Source of the DNA: Pelobates cultripes
Taxonomy: Eukaryota > Chordata > Amphibia > Anura > Pelobatidae
Assembly (NCBI GenBank): GCA_933207985.1
Contig: OW240916.1
Span: 80,119,584 to 80,183,583 of the forward strand
Direction of reading: 5' to 3'
DNA: 64,000 nucleotides
The position numbers were made by a program, and so were the translations under genes. Below, in pieces: positions 43,216 to 54,660 of this stretch. Position 1 is the first letter of the stretch. Every line of letters starts with the position of its first letter. The notes under the pieces were generated by a model, which saw nothing but the letters and a program-made list of their open reading frames with translations, was not told the DNA's origin and ran no database searches.

Positions 43216-43476
43216 CATATTAATACCCAGAGTACCTAAGCTCAGAATTGTCATGGTCATAAATACCCCATATTCCATTTGTAACAATCACATTATTATT
43301 TGTGTGTAAATACTTTCTTGGGAAGAAAAGAGAAGTATAAATCTCTATATCTGCCAATCCTTCCAACACTTTACCATTAAATGGAAAACATTTTTGTATG
43401 TGTGCCTGATTCTAATTTTTATGTTGATCCTAAACAGCCACATACACATCCCAACTCCATTTTATATTTTATGTAC

Positions 43477-44020
43477 TTAAAGGAACACTCCAGGCATCAT
43501 AACAATATCATCTAAATTAAGTTGTAATGGTGCCAGGAGGCCCCTGGGCGCACTCTTACCTTGAGGGGTTAAACTGTTCTTGAACGGTTTATCCCCAAAG
43601 TTGCCTCCAGAAACAATCTCAGCTTTCCCCAGGCAGTATCCGACTTCTTATATTTCAGTTTCAGGAAGTGCTGAGGGCCGTCAGGCACGAGGCGTGGCTG
43701 ATTGACTGAGAGCATCAGTGATTCACAAAACTGTCTTGGAAAAGGTACGTTTCTTTTCAAGCCAGTTTTGTGAATGGGGAGTCACTAATTGGCTGAGATT
43801 CGTCAGCTGACCGCTTTCAGCCAATCAGTGGCACACTTGCCCGGTGGCAATCTGCGTTTCCTGAAACTGGGATTCTAAAGCCGGCGCTGGAGGCAAATTT
43901 AGGGTTAAACCTTAAGAGAGAGGTTTAACTTTTTGAGGTAAGAGCGCACTGGCATGCCTCCTGGCACCATAACAACTTAATTTAAATGATGTTATTTTGG
44001 TGCCGAAACTATCCCCTTAA
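43477..44020. mobile_element. TTAA-type foldback MITE, complete
   Basis: TTAA at both ends; terminal inverted repeats of about 50 bp (TTAAAGGAACACTCCAGGCA, AAATTAAGTTGTAATGGTGC against their complements near 43965-44020). Internal paired blocks around TGATTCACAAAACTG and CAGTTTTGTGAATGG make most of the element fold on itself. No coding capacity. Confidence 0.75.
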
Positions 44021-45724
44021 TGTTTATCCCATTTTTAAAAGGAATTGCACACAGGGCTAGATTTACAGATCTCCCCCTAAACCCATTTCTGCAGCTTCTG
44101 CTATAAAGCATAGCATTGGAGGCTACAGAGGACTTATCTCCCCACCAGCTCACTTAAGAAAAGTGTGAAGTGGAAAGGTGCATTATAAGGGCTGTAAACT
44201 GGCACCCCCTAGAGGACAGGTGCCTACTCTACCTAATGGAAAATCCGTCCCTTACTGTAAAAAGATTTTGTGTTACTTTCTATGACACCAAATCCTGTTT
44301 TTGTTTGTTTATTTTTGTGGAAAGTAAAGGCAGCACCTATCTTTTAAATTACTTTTTAATTGTTGCAGCTGGCAGGCATTTTTTGTGCTTCTCTTTTTAG
44401 ACAAATGCATTGATGTAAATATTGTCACAACAAAATAATTGTAGTGAGTATTTTATGCATTTCCCCAATGTGTCAAGATGCAGCTTGAATTTTTTATTTT
44501 TTTTTCATTTCTTACTTAAAATAACTAAATGTCACTACAGTTATCTGTATAATGTGCTCCTTGGAGAGATTACTGTGATAGTTTCTTTGGCATTCAAAAG
44601 GTTACTTCCTAACCAATCCAAATTACAGTCTAACTAGTACAGCAACAAAACACACTGTCATTTCCACTGTCACAATCATATCAATGCCAGCAAGCGCCTT
44701 TTCCTGCTTGAATCAGTCTCTTAATTTTCAGCATGTAAACCTCATCAAGCAATTAGAACATATTAATTTGCTTTGTGTTGTGACTGAAAGGTATAATTGC
44801 AGCTCTTCAATGTAGCTATGCATGGAATGTAGGATACATTAAAGAAGGTTATTAATTATGTGTTAATACAATTAACGAATTTTCTTAGACTCAACATTAC
44901 TTCTCAATAAGAAGAAATCAAACCCTAATTCTTATTGTGTATGAAACAATTTTTTTTAAAAATCATTATTTTTTTTATTAATTCTTGTTTTTATTCATGT
45001 GTAAATGAACTGAACAAATCTTTTGATTGGAGAAGGCGCTGGTAACCAGGACCAAGAAGGAAAAGAGAGAGTTTAAGAGCCCAAAATACAGTGAAAGTTT
45101 AACAGGCCTCAGCTCTAGGGCAACCACCTGATACCAAAAGTGCAAAAGTGCATTGGATAACCCCATTGAAATTGCAAAAGGAAAAATTAGTAGGAAATCT
45201 GAAGGAAAATGAAATTTTGAATGTGCAATTAAAGTTGGCGGCTTGACATAAATTTAAGACACTCAATGGTTAAGAAGACTACAAGCTAGAATAGGGACAG
45301 GATTCTCTAGGCTTTTATGACAACTTAATTTAGATGTCATAAAGATGGAGAACAGAAGGTATCACTATAACAGACACAGCACCATGTGGACAACCAGAAC
45401 AAAAACATCAGGATAAACAGGAACTAGATATACACTGTTTACAGCACATACCAGCATAAAATGGCATGCCAAGTTTTTAGGGTCCAAACAAACCACACAA
45501 AAAAAAATCCAATGAAGACTAGGGAACAGAAAGAGACAATAAAAAACAATGGAGATATTACAGTAAAATAAAATAAAAACACAACAGGCTGGTTATTATA
45601 AGTACATCTTTGAATAAATGCTGCCTAAGGTTATTGCAATGGATAACATATAAAATAGTATTACTTATATATTATTTCCATTATCATGTTTGGGTGTCAG
45701 TGGGTACCGTTCTTAAGATAGGTA
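44021..45724. other. No recognisable feature
   Basis: 1.7 kb of AT-rich DNA with scattered short frames and no domain, repeat end or RNA gene that I can support. Confidence 0.5.
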
Positions 45725-46125
45725 TTAAAGAACCACTATAGTGCCAGGAAAACATACTCGTTTTCCTGGCACTATAGTGCCATGAGGGTGCCCCCACCCT
45801 CAGGGTCCCCCTCCCGCCCGGTTCTGGAAGGGGGAAAGGGGTAAAAACTTACCCTTTTCCAGCACTGGGCAGAGAGCTCTCCTCCTCCGATCCTCCTTCT
45901 CTCCTCCCCGTCGGCTGAATGCACACATGCGGCAAGAGCTGCGCGCGCATTCAGCCGGTCACATAGGAAAGCATTCATAATGCTTTCCTATGGACGCTGG
46001 CGTGCTCTCACTGTGATTTTCACAGTGAGAAGCACGCAAGCGCCTCGAGTGGCTGTCAATGAGACAGCCACTAGAGGAAATAGGGGAAGGCTTAACCCAT
46101 TCATAAACATAGCAGTTTCTCTGGG
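45725..46125 (+). mobile_element. TTAA-type MITE, right end lost
   Basis: Starts TTAAAGAACCACTATAGTGC with the hairpin AGGAAAACATACTCG/CGTTTTCCTGGCACTATAG and carries CTTTCCTATGGACGCTGGCG. It breaks off at GCAGTTTCTCTGG, immediately before the last 10 bp of the Gypsy LTR, so a deletion joined the two. Confidence 0.65.
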
Positions 46126-46137
46126 GGAGCCGCAACA

Positions 46138-47537
46138 GTAACCCCCACTCGAATACCGCACACCGGGCAGGAAGGAGCCGGCTTATGAGGGAAGCGGTTG
46201 TGAAATGACCAGATAAGACGGGGCGCATGAACCTGGTCAGCAGGAACCCAACAACGTTCCTCAGGACCATATCCTTTCCAGTCAATTAGATAAGACAAAA
46301 TACCCCTGGAGATTTTGGAGTCCAATATTGAACGAACTTCGTACTCCTCCTGATCACCCACTACCAAGGGCGGAGGAGGAGCAGCCACTTTAGTGTATCG
46401 ATTGCAAGTAAGAGGCTTAAGCAAGGACACATGAAATTAATTGGCAATTCTCATGTGAGCAGGAAGTGCCAATGAATAAGTCACAGGGTTGATAGGACGG
46501 AGGACCCAAAAAGGACCTATGTACCGAGGGGCAAATTTCATGGAAGGAACCTTAAGTTTGACATGACGTGTGGATAACCACACCTTGTCTCCTGGTTGAT
46601 AGACAGGATTGGCACCCCGTCTCTTGTCAGCTTGGATTTTAGCACGTTTTGATGCCTTCTGTAGTGCTGTATGAACAGAATCCCAAGTGTCATGCATAGA
46701 ATCCAAACGGGTGTTCAAGGCAGGAATATCAGTGTCTGAAAATTCATAAGGTAAAACAGTGGGGTGATAACCCTGATTTACAAAAAATGGACTATGATTA
46801 GAGGATTCATGAGTCGCATTATTTCTGGCAAACTCAGCCATGGCTAAGAGTTTGTACCAGTTAGACTGATTGGTATCGATAAAACAACGTAAATGAGATT
46901 CTAAAGACTGATAGGCCCTCTCTGCTGCGCCATTAGTCTGAGGGTGATACGCTGAGGAAAATGAAAGTTCTATACCCAATTGCTTACAAAAGGCATGCCA
47001 GAACCTAGAAATAAATAGGGTACCTCTGTCAGATACTATGTTTTTTGGCACTCCATGTAACCGAAAGATCTCTTTCAAAAATATTTGTACAAGATCTTGA
47101 GCAGATTGTAATTTTTTAAGAGGTACAAAATGTGCCATTTTTGAGTATCTATCTATGACCATAAGGATTGTGTTAAATCCGTTTGAACTGGGCAGATCTA
47201 CCATGAAATCCATGGCTAAATGGGTCCATGGAGCATTAGGTATTGGCAGTGGTTGTAGCAGCCCAGGAGGAGATTTGTGAGAGGCTTTAGAAACGGCACA
47301 TATTTGACATGCCCCTACATAATTTTTGATGTCGTTCCTAAGTGTAGGCCACCAGAACCTCCTGGAGATAGCAGAGAAGGTTTTATGGACTCCAGGATGA
47401 CCTGCTGTCAAATTATGATGGAATAATCCAAGTACCTTTTTTCTTAATGGTGGTGAAACGTACAGTTTATCCAGAGGACTCTCCACGGGTGCCTGAGTTT
47501 GATCTGCTATTATGGCACAGAAGAGTGGAGAAGACAC
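46138..47537 (-). pseudogene. Gypsy integrase with chromodomain
   Basis: The main frame (47537-46437) shows the His-Cys zinc domain (HHNLTAGHPGVHKTF...CQIC) and the catalytic core: Asp in LAMDFMVDLP, Asp in VSDRGTLF and Glu in NGAAERAYQS, so all three catalytic residues are present. A linker with PGDKVWLSTRHVKL follows. A single in-frame stop after LPAHMRIAN separates the chromodomain (EEYEVRSILDSKISRGILSY, IDWKGYGPEERCWVPA), which in relatives binds histone marks and steers insertion. The methionine at 47537 is internal to the original polyprotein. Confidence 0.9.
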
Positions 47538-47679
47538 TTTGGAAATTGTAGTGGCAATAAGGCATTCTGGAGGTATTCCCTATCATACCTCTTGTTCAGG
47601 AACCTCATCTGTCTCAAACTGCCTAGACAGCACATCTGCCTTGGTTTTCTTGGTCCCAGGCCTATACGTAATTACAAAA

Positions 47680-48211
47680 TTGAATCGGGAGAGGAACAAT
47701 GACCATCTAGCCTGACGAGAGGACAATCTCTTAGCGCAATATAAGCCAAATTCTTATGATCGGTAAAAATCAGAAGTGGCTCTTTGGAACCTTCTAAGAG
47801 ATGCCTCCATTCTTTAAGGGCAAGTACAATGGCCAATAACTCCCTATTCCCAATGTCATAATTTTTCTCTGCAGGTGTTAGTTTTCGAGAGAAAAACCCA
47901 CAGGGATGTAAAGGCGCATTGAGACTTTCTCTTTGAGACAGAATGGCTCCTACTCCTGTTTCTGATGCATCTACTTCTAGAATAAATGGTTTGGTCAGAT
48001 CGGGATGTGTCAGGACAGTTGCTGAGGCAAATAAAGATTTTAATTGCTCAAATGCCTCCTTCGCTTCCTTGGGCCATGAATTGCAATTTGCTCCTTTTTT
48101 GGTTAGGTTGGTAATAGGAGAGATTACAGAGGAAAAACCTTTAATGAACTTGCAGTAATAATTCGCAAAACCTATAAAGCGTTGTGTAGCTTTAAGGCCT
48201 TTGGGTAATGG
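47680..48211 (-). pseudogene. Gypsy RNase H and connection region
   Basis: After a stop at 48212 the same frame continues with FIGFANYYCKFIKGFSSVIS, then EVDASETGVGAILSQ (RNase H first Asp) and [13 protein letters not shown]. Near 47730 the reading shifts frame. The enzyme would remove the RNA strand during reverse transcription. Confidence 0.8.
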
Positions 48212-49378
48212 TCATTGTAAGACTGCTTTCAATTTGCGTGGGTCCATTTTGAAACCAGACGGAGATATAACGTACCCAAGAAATTGTATCTCAGTCTGGT
48301 CAAATTGGCATTTCTCCAGCTTACAGTAGAGGCCGTTCTTTAACAGGGTTTTTAGTACTGTTCTCACATGTTCGTGATGTGTCTCTAAATCTGGGGAATA
48401 GATGAGAATGTCGTCTAGATACACTAAAACGAACATGTGGAGATATTCTCTAAGGACATTGTTAATGAGATCCTGAAACACCGCTGGGGCGTTGCACAGT
48501 CCAAACGGCATAACTAGGTATTCGTAATGTCCCATTATCGTATTAAACATGGTCATCCACTCGTGCCCTTCCTTAATTTTGACTAGGTTGTAAGCACTTC
48601 TGAGGTCGAGCTTAGTGAAGACTCGGGCCACTTTCAACCTATCGAATAACTCAGAAATAAGGGGAATGGCATAGGCATTTTTTATTGTTATTCTATTCAA
48701 ACCCCTATAGTCTATACAAGGGTGTAGGTCTCCTTCTTTTTTAGAAACGAAGAAGAACCCAGCCCCAGCAGGTAAAGAAGATCTACGTATGTGACGTTTT
48801 CTGAGAGCTTCCTTTATGTACTCTTCTAAACAAAGATTTTCTTGGGGAGATAGTGCATATACTCCTCCTTTAGGGGGCATAGTGCCTGGTAACAAATTTA
48901 TGGCACAGTCATAGGGTCTATGTGGTGGTAATACCTCCGACTGTACCTTGTTGAATACCTCCTTTAAGTCCAAATACTGTGGTGGGATTTCTGTGGTCAA
49001 GGGAGGCGTTATAGGTATATTGAGGGTACCAATTCGTTGTTGCACCTGTTTTAAACAAATACCTACGCATCTCTCACCCCAACTCACAATTTCTCCTTCA
49101 ACCCAATCTAAACGTGGATTGTGTTTCTGGAGCCAAGGGAAACCCAGTATTATCGGACATGTAGGTGAAGATATAATTTGGAAAACCATTTCTTCAGAAT
49201 GTAAGATACCCACTGAGACAGTGATTGGCAGGGTTTTGTGCATGATGAGAGGCTGGGTTAGAGGTCTCCCATCAATAGCCTCTACTGCTATGGGTCTATC
49301 TTTCTGCCTTAAGGGCAGGAGATGTTTAGCAGAGAATTCCTTGTCTAGAAAATTCTCCGCTGCCCCAGAGTCAATCAT
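48212..49378 (-). pseudogene. Gypsy protease and reverse transcriptase
   Basis: 388 codons open. Protease: MIDSGAAENFLDKEF with intact DSGA, then PIILGFPWLQKHNP. RT: KKEGDLHPCIDYRGLNRITI, FTKLDLRSAYNLVKIKEGHE (motif A Asp), MPFGLCNAPAVFQDLINNVL (motif B) and VLVYLDDILIYSPD (catalytic LDD). It ends at a premature stop after DPRKLKAVLQ, before the thumb and RNase H. Active-site residues look intact, so inactivation is by stops only. The frame begins inside the polyprotein. Confidence 0.9.
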
Positions 49379-49448
49379 AGCCTCACACTATACAGTGGTT
49401 TTCTTACAAGACAAAGTAATTTTTATAAGGAAACGGTTCTTAGTCAAT

Positions 49449-50387
49449 TTAGGGGAAATATACATCACACTTAAGGTCGGTCCCCGAACGTGCCTTAGGT
49501 GTGCAAGTTTTCCGTCCGAACCGGACATGAAAACCTTTGATGTCCCCTTTTGCCAAAATACAAACACAACCCCTCGTTGCGTCTGTGTTGTCTCTCTGCC
49601 TCAGTGAGTTTAGCAATGGGTTCAGGTTCTGGAGGTGGAGCATGGCTAATTACCCTGGGTTAGAGAAACGAGCGGCTATGGATAAGTTAGAACGTCTAGT
49701 ACGCTGTTTGTTTTTCTCTCTCTCTCTGAGCATGTTATCAATGTCTATCATGTATGCAATAAAGTCATTAAGGTTAACTGGAAGATCTCTGGCTGCGGTC
49801 TCGTCTTGTATATTTTCCTCTAAACCTTCGGAAAAAGCAGCCACCAAACCGCTATTGGTCCAGTCAACCTCAGACGCCAATGTCCTGAACTCTATGGCTT
49901 AATCAGCTACAGAGAGGTTGCCTTGTTTTATTCTCATTAGGGCTCTGGCAGCGTTCTTTTCTCTCCCTTTTGGCTCAAAAGTAGTTTTGACAGCTGTTAG
50001 GAATACATTGTAATCATGTGCAACTGGATTTCCACTCTCCCATAAGGGATTAGCCCAGGTTAAAGCCTTACCCATTAATTGGTTCATTAGATAGCCAATT
50101 TTCGATCTATCTGTAGGGAATGAACCAGGGGAGGCTTCGAAGTGATATTCAATTTGGTTTAGAAAACTTCTAAATTCCTTAGGTGAAAGGGTTATGGACG
50201 ATGGTTTGTGTGCCACAGGTGCTACCACAGGTGGCAGAGCCACAGGCGGTACCAGAGGTGCCTCCAGATAGGCAGTTCTATGGAGCAAGGTCTGGAATGC
50301 TTGGGCAAATTGATCTAACCTGTGGTCCATATCCTCCACCCTACTCTCACAGGCAATCATATGTTTGCATAGTTCCACAGGATCCAT
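49449..50387 (-). pseudogene. Gypsy gag
   Basis: Starts MDPVELCKHMIACESRVEDM only about 13 bp inside the LTR boundary. Coiled-coil-like N-terminus, Pro/Val linker, then the capsid-like core (LSPKEFRSFLNQIEYHFEAS, IGYLMNQLMGKALTWANPLW, TFEPKGREKNAARALMRIKQ). In-frame stops near 49899 and 49650 break it. The C-terminal zinc knuckle is degraded to CVCILAKGDIKGFHV. The capsid would package element RNA. Confidence 0.85.
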
Positions 50388-50400
50388 GGCCCTGTCATAA

Positions 50401-51025
50401 TGTCACGGCTGCTAGTGTGGTCCAACACGCCGAAACTATGTAAACATATACATAAAAAAAAGGAAGGAAATAATAGGACGGAGCGTAAACCGGACCTTAG
50501 AATGGCCGGACTAATACGCTAGAGATAGAGAATGGTCAAAGGGAAAGCCGAGGTCAAGGAAGCCAGAAGTACTCAGATACCGTTTAAACAAGCCAAGTCA
50601 GGGGAACTAGAATTCGGAATAACCAGGGAAAAGCCAAGATCAGGATACCAGGAAGTTAGATTCACAAAGATAAACACACTCTCGGGAACCAGGAACAGGA
50701 AACCACGACAGGACAAGGAACTGGAGTGAATTAGGGATTTAAATATCCCTCTCTGGGCTCTGATTGGTCAGAGGGTGACCTCTCACCCCAGAACGTGCGC
50801 GTGCGTTGACGTTGTGATGTCACACGCACATCCGTATAAATTTGAGGGGCGGAGCTTGTTGTGTGCGCGACCACGTGGTCAGCGTCATCTTTGATTTGGG
50901 CGCAACGCCCAGAAGACGTGGAGGAGCGGTTCCTGGCTCGTCGGCGAGCAGGTAAGCTCGCAATATCGTCGAGGTTGTGCCGGTCGGGCACGGGTGCGCC
51001 ATGCGGCGGGCTGGCAGCCGCAACA
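50401..51025 (-). repeat. Gypsy 5' LTR
   Basis: 625 bp from TGTCACGGCTGCTAGTG to GGCAGCCGCAACA (TG/CA ends). Contains a TATA-like GATTTAAATATCCC near 50734. No TGG-type primer-binding site follows on the minus strand, where the bases read TTATGACAGGGCC before the gag start. Confidence 0.8.
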
Positions 51026-51439
51026 AATAGTACGTTTATACATCAAGCCAATGACTCCTCAGAAAGGTGCAAATGAAAGTGTGACAGACTATGTTACACA
51101 TGCAGAGACCGACATTACAAACATACAAAATGAAGCCCTACACTCTACTACTGGGCAGCAGCATTAAGAAATGCATGAGAAGTGTTAAGACTGCTGATTG
51201 CAATGATTCTGAAAGGTTTACCCATATCATTTAATATGTTTGCTATCCATATTACCCAGGGTGACAGAAAAATATATTTTGTAGAGAAGTTTCAAATATA
51301 CTGAGAAATACTGTGCTAGCACAAATCACGGTAGACAGTTGAAAGTGAGTAATGTGACTTCTAGATTTATAATGAAAGACACTAATATAGTCTGTTACAA
51401 TTTCAGTCTAAAAGGGCACAGGGCCAGAGCATTCTCAAG

Positions 51440-52480
51440 CAGTCAAAATGGCAGCCAGTCACTGTGATGTAATTACTGAATCAGAGATGCAGACTGTACA
51501 GAGATGCAGACTGTACAGAGATGCAGACTGTAGATGCAAGAAGACAGATAATGTTAAACAAGCGGCAGATAATGATAACAGACACTCATATATGATTAAA
51601 ATCAGAGATGACCAACTTGATGTGTTAATACCAAAAGAGCTAATGGTCAACACAGAGGCAGCAACCCACATAGTTACTAAAATTTAAAAGTTCAACATTT
51701 TGATAACATCTCTAAACCAGAGAAACACTTAATGGAGATGGCAGATGGGAAAGACAGCAGTTATGTCACTGAGGTGAAGCAGAGATTTACCTACTTGACA
51801 GTAAAGTAAATTGAGTGTTAGCAATCCTAAAGAAAGCTTTGTATATACCTTTATATCCTTAAGACATCTTTAAGGCAGCAATAAACAAAGGCAGACGTCA
51901 ACTCGTTTGTTACGGTACCAAATTGATCATCCAAAAATAAATTAGAAATCTAAATACTGCTGCTGAAAATGAGGATAGGTGTCGTTTATGATATGATATT
52001 CCAACTTGGCACAAAATTCTAGGTCACCATTAGGTTGACATTACAAAGTCAAAGAATGAATATTAAGGGTAAAAGTGATAGTAAATTGTAAACATTTGTA
52101 ATGAGGGGAAATGTGTTCAGAGTAGAACAAAAGATCCCAATGCCAGAGCCACAGCAACAGTAGAACAGGTGCATAATGACTAAGCAGGACCTATCCCAAG
52201 ATAGAAAAGTTTCAAAATATACCTGGTGTTTGATATACCACAATCCTTTGCAAATTCCACAAACTCATCTCAATCACAGTTCTGGCTTAATCCTATGAAA
52301 GGAGGTAATGGGTTCACTAAGAAGGAATAACACATTCACAGCTTTAACAGAAGATACACTTTTAAGTAGAGGAGATTGGAGGAGGATTAAAATAAATCAA
52401 TAGGTGTATGCAATAAAGAACATAACTAACAGATCAGAAATGTATAAAGTCAGATATGTTGCGAATGGTTGAGATGAAGT
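51440..52480 (+). pseudogene. Copia-like retrotransposon remnant
   Basis: IKIRDDQLDVLIPKELMVNT then EAATHIVT (51595-51680) resembles the Copia protease region with the usual DTGA altered to NTEA. MADGK follows, and near 52403-52468 VYAIKNITNRSEMYKVRYVA then NG matches the Copia RT entry motif. Spacing is too short for a whole pol, so large internal deletions occurred, with many stops. No LTRs were found. Confidence 0.5.
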
Positions 52481-52738
52481 TATGGAAGTAGCTTGCAAAG
52501 AAATATTCTTCCCAAAAGCAAACATTACAGTACAAACAGGTGGACCTGGAGCCATAGTCGTTTCTGTTATCAAAACCAACATAGGGCCTCTCATCTGGAG
52601 AGTAAAGACTCCATAATAAAATTACACTGGCGGCTAGACGCACCGCAGCACAATGGTGACTCAAGGCCACAGTACCCAGAAGACGTCTTTAAAATAAAAG
52701 ACAAATACTTGGGTCAGGCTCCTCCTCCGCGCTTACAT

Positions 52739-52935
52739 TAGGCTTCTCCATAAGAAAGCATTGTATCAATTCTTTCCTATGGGTATTTAGCAAACGCTCG
52801 ATGTTCTCATGCACAGCGTGAGGATGTCCAGCATCAGTTATCCAACTTTTGTTCGCCTAACTACCCGGAAGGAGTTAACCCCTCAAGGTAATAATTGCAG
52901 TTTCTGAGAAGCTGCAATAATTAAACTTGCATTTT
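52739..52935 (+). mobile_element. TTAA-type MITE fragment
   Basis: AAGAAAGCATTGTATCAATT, CTTTCCTATGGGTATTTAGC, GCAGTTTCTGAGAAGCTGCA are family blocks; both terminal repeats are absent. Confidence 0.55.
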
Positions 52936-53947
52936 AAGCACACACTCTGACAGGCACACATTCACTGACAGAAACACACTGGCAGTCACACACACACACA
53001 CACAGTCAATGACAAACACACTGACGTTACTGACAGACACAGACTCACTGATCTGACACACACTAATTCATTTTCTTACATGAGAGAGGAACTGCACTCA
53101 GCCAAAAATTTTCTTCAGAGCCATGGTGCAGCTAGACCAGGACACAGCACCCAGATCCCAATAATATGGGAAAAAAACGAAAAGGTCCAGTCACTTCCAA
53201 GGTTCTTTTAGTGGCAATTTTTATTGGAAACCAGTAACACAGAATAACGTTTCAATCTAATAGGTCTTTTTTAACTCATTCATTAACAGACACACACACG
53301 CACACAGACACACACTGACAGATACAAAAACACTGACAGACACTCATAGAAAGACACACAATGACAGTCAAACAGACTCGCTGACAAACAGACTCTCGCT
53401 GATTTGACAGAAACTCACACACTCACAGACACACACATACACTCACACTCAAATACACTCTTACACTCACATGCACACTCACATATACACACACACTAAT
53501 TATTAATATTATTATAATACTTTTCAGCCTTCCTACCTGTCGTTGGGGGTCCAGTGGGGCTGCTGTGAGAGCTGTGCATGTGGCTGTGTAAGAATCAAAG
53601 GCGGCGAGGGAGCTGTGCTCTCCCTGCTCTGCCCCCTCGCACCTAGCGGGCCGTCTACTGATGACGGGAGCTGTTATGATGTCATATTCCATCTCCCGTA
53701 GCATCAGCAAACGGCGCGCGAGGGAGCAGAGCAGGGAGATCATAGCTTCCTCACTGCCTTTGATTCTAACACAGTCGCACACGGGGGGGTCCATAAGGTG
53801 GCCAGCAGGCAATCTTATGGACCCACCATGACAGCGGAAAACACTGTGGATGCCCCAGTGGTTGTTTGAGTGCAGCATTTTTTGCCACCCCCTGGTTAGT
53901 GCCGCCCAAGGCAAATGCCTAGTTTGCCTTGGGCTAAATACAGCATT
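52936..53947. mobile_element. hAT non-autonomous fragment, related to 1198-2330
   Basis: CA-rich array with ACACTGACAGACAC words, then a GC-rich foldback (GTCTACTGATGACGGGAGCT near 53650 and its inverted partner near 53690-53720), then GCCCAAGGCAAATGCCTAGT and TTTGCCTTGGGCTAAATAC at the right end, as in the element at 1198-2330. The left end is missing. A PLE-like segment is inserted at about 53070-53275. Confidence 0.6.
53070..53275. mobile_element. Short PLE-terminal-like insertion
   Basis: Breaks the CA-rich array. Contains AACGTTTCAATCTAATAGGT then CTTTTTTAACTCATT, on the minus strand a degraded hammerhead-like pattern (TTAAAAA, AGACC...AGATT, GAAAC). The flanks CTAATTCATT and CTCATTCATT may be a diverged TSD. 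Confidence 0.4.
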
Positions 53948-54660
53948 GAGCTATAGTCATAGGATTGGACAATCAATATCAATATGAACCTGTACATGTT
54001 TTTCCCTCACTTGTTTGAAATGTATTTATTTATAATTTATTTATTTATAAAAAAATAATTTTTTTTGAGAATATGAGAAAGAAAAGAGGTATTCTCATAT
54101 TCTTTACTCTTAAGCACTCTCTCTCTGTTTTTATCTCTCACCTTCTACACCTCACTCATCACTCACTACTCTTTCTATTCACGGATCGGTTTTCTACCTT
54201 TTTGATCTACTATTTTATACATACTCATATGATCTCATTTTATCATGTTTATTTTTTTTGATGTATATTATTCATCCTCCTGCTTGTTTTTATGAATTAT
54301 CAGTGTATTTACACTCTTTACACTTATCACACATACTTCTGGTTACTATGGTTACTAGACGCGATTGCGGCCACATCGTGACACGTTTATCACGTCATTA
54401 CGCACACGCTCTTTACACATGCGCGGTCACGATCACTCATTCACACAGCGTCTGAGCACGCACCACAGTGGGCACACCTGCACTGGGTATGTGATTATCT
54501 TTAATAGTTTATGTCTTACATAAACATTTTGTTAATTTATATGCACATCTTGATAAAGACCTTCCGGGTCGAAATGTTGATTGCCTTATACAACACAAAT
54601 TCACTTTGAAAATCCTCCTGAGTGCTTTCTTCATTTATATTTCTACATATATATATATAC
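53948..54660 (+). mobile_element. PLE terminal repeat fragment
   Basis: AT-rich then GC-richer sequence leading to a hammerhead-like motif at 54550-54582 and a tail reaching the Tc1 element. No coding frame. Assigned to PLEs only because of the motif and its position near the end. Confidence 0.4.
54550..54582 (+). ncRNA. Hammerhead-like motif (PLE)
   Basis: TTGATAA (54550-54556), stem II GACC/GGTC (54558-54561, 54567-54570), GAA (54571-54573), two-base stem III AT/AT around loop GTTG, triplet ATT. The core carries U3 and A8 instead of C3 and G8. Stem I pairing is poor. Confidence 0.45.

Larger units (their letters stand above)
46128..51025 (-). mobile_element. Gypsy/Ty3 chromovirus, nearly full length
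   Basis: Minus-strand order: 5' LTR (50401-51025), gag, protease, RT, RNase H, integrase, chromodomain, purine-rich tract, then only 10 bp (AGCCGCAACA, 46128-46137) of the 3' LTR. The internal region is 4263 bp, a normal size. At least four in-frame stops and one frameshift make it inactive. The chromodomain marks it as a chromovirus. Confidence 0.9.

Noticed and set aside
45959..46285. 108-codon minus-strand frame next to the chromodomain
   Set aside because: It runs out of frame through the chromodomain end and into a MITE; a shadow.
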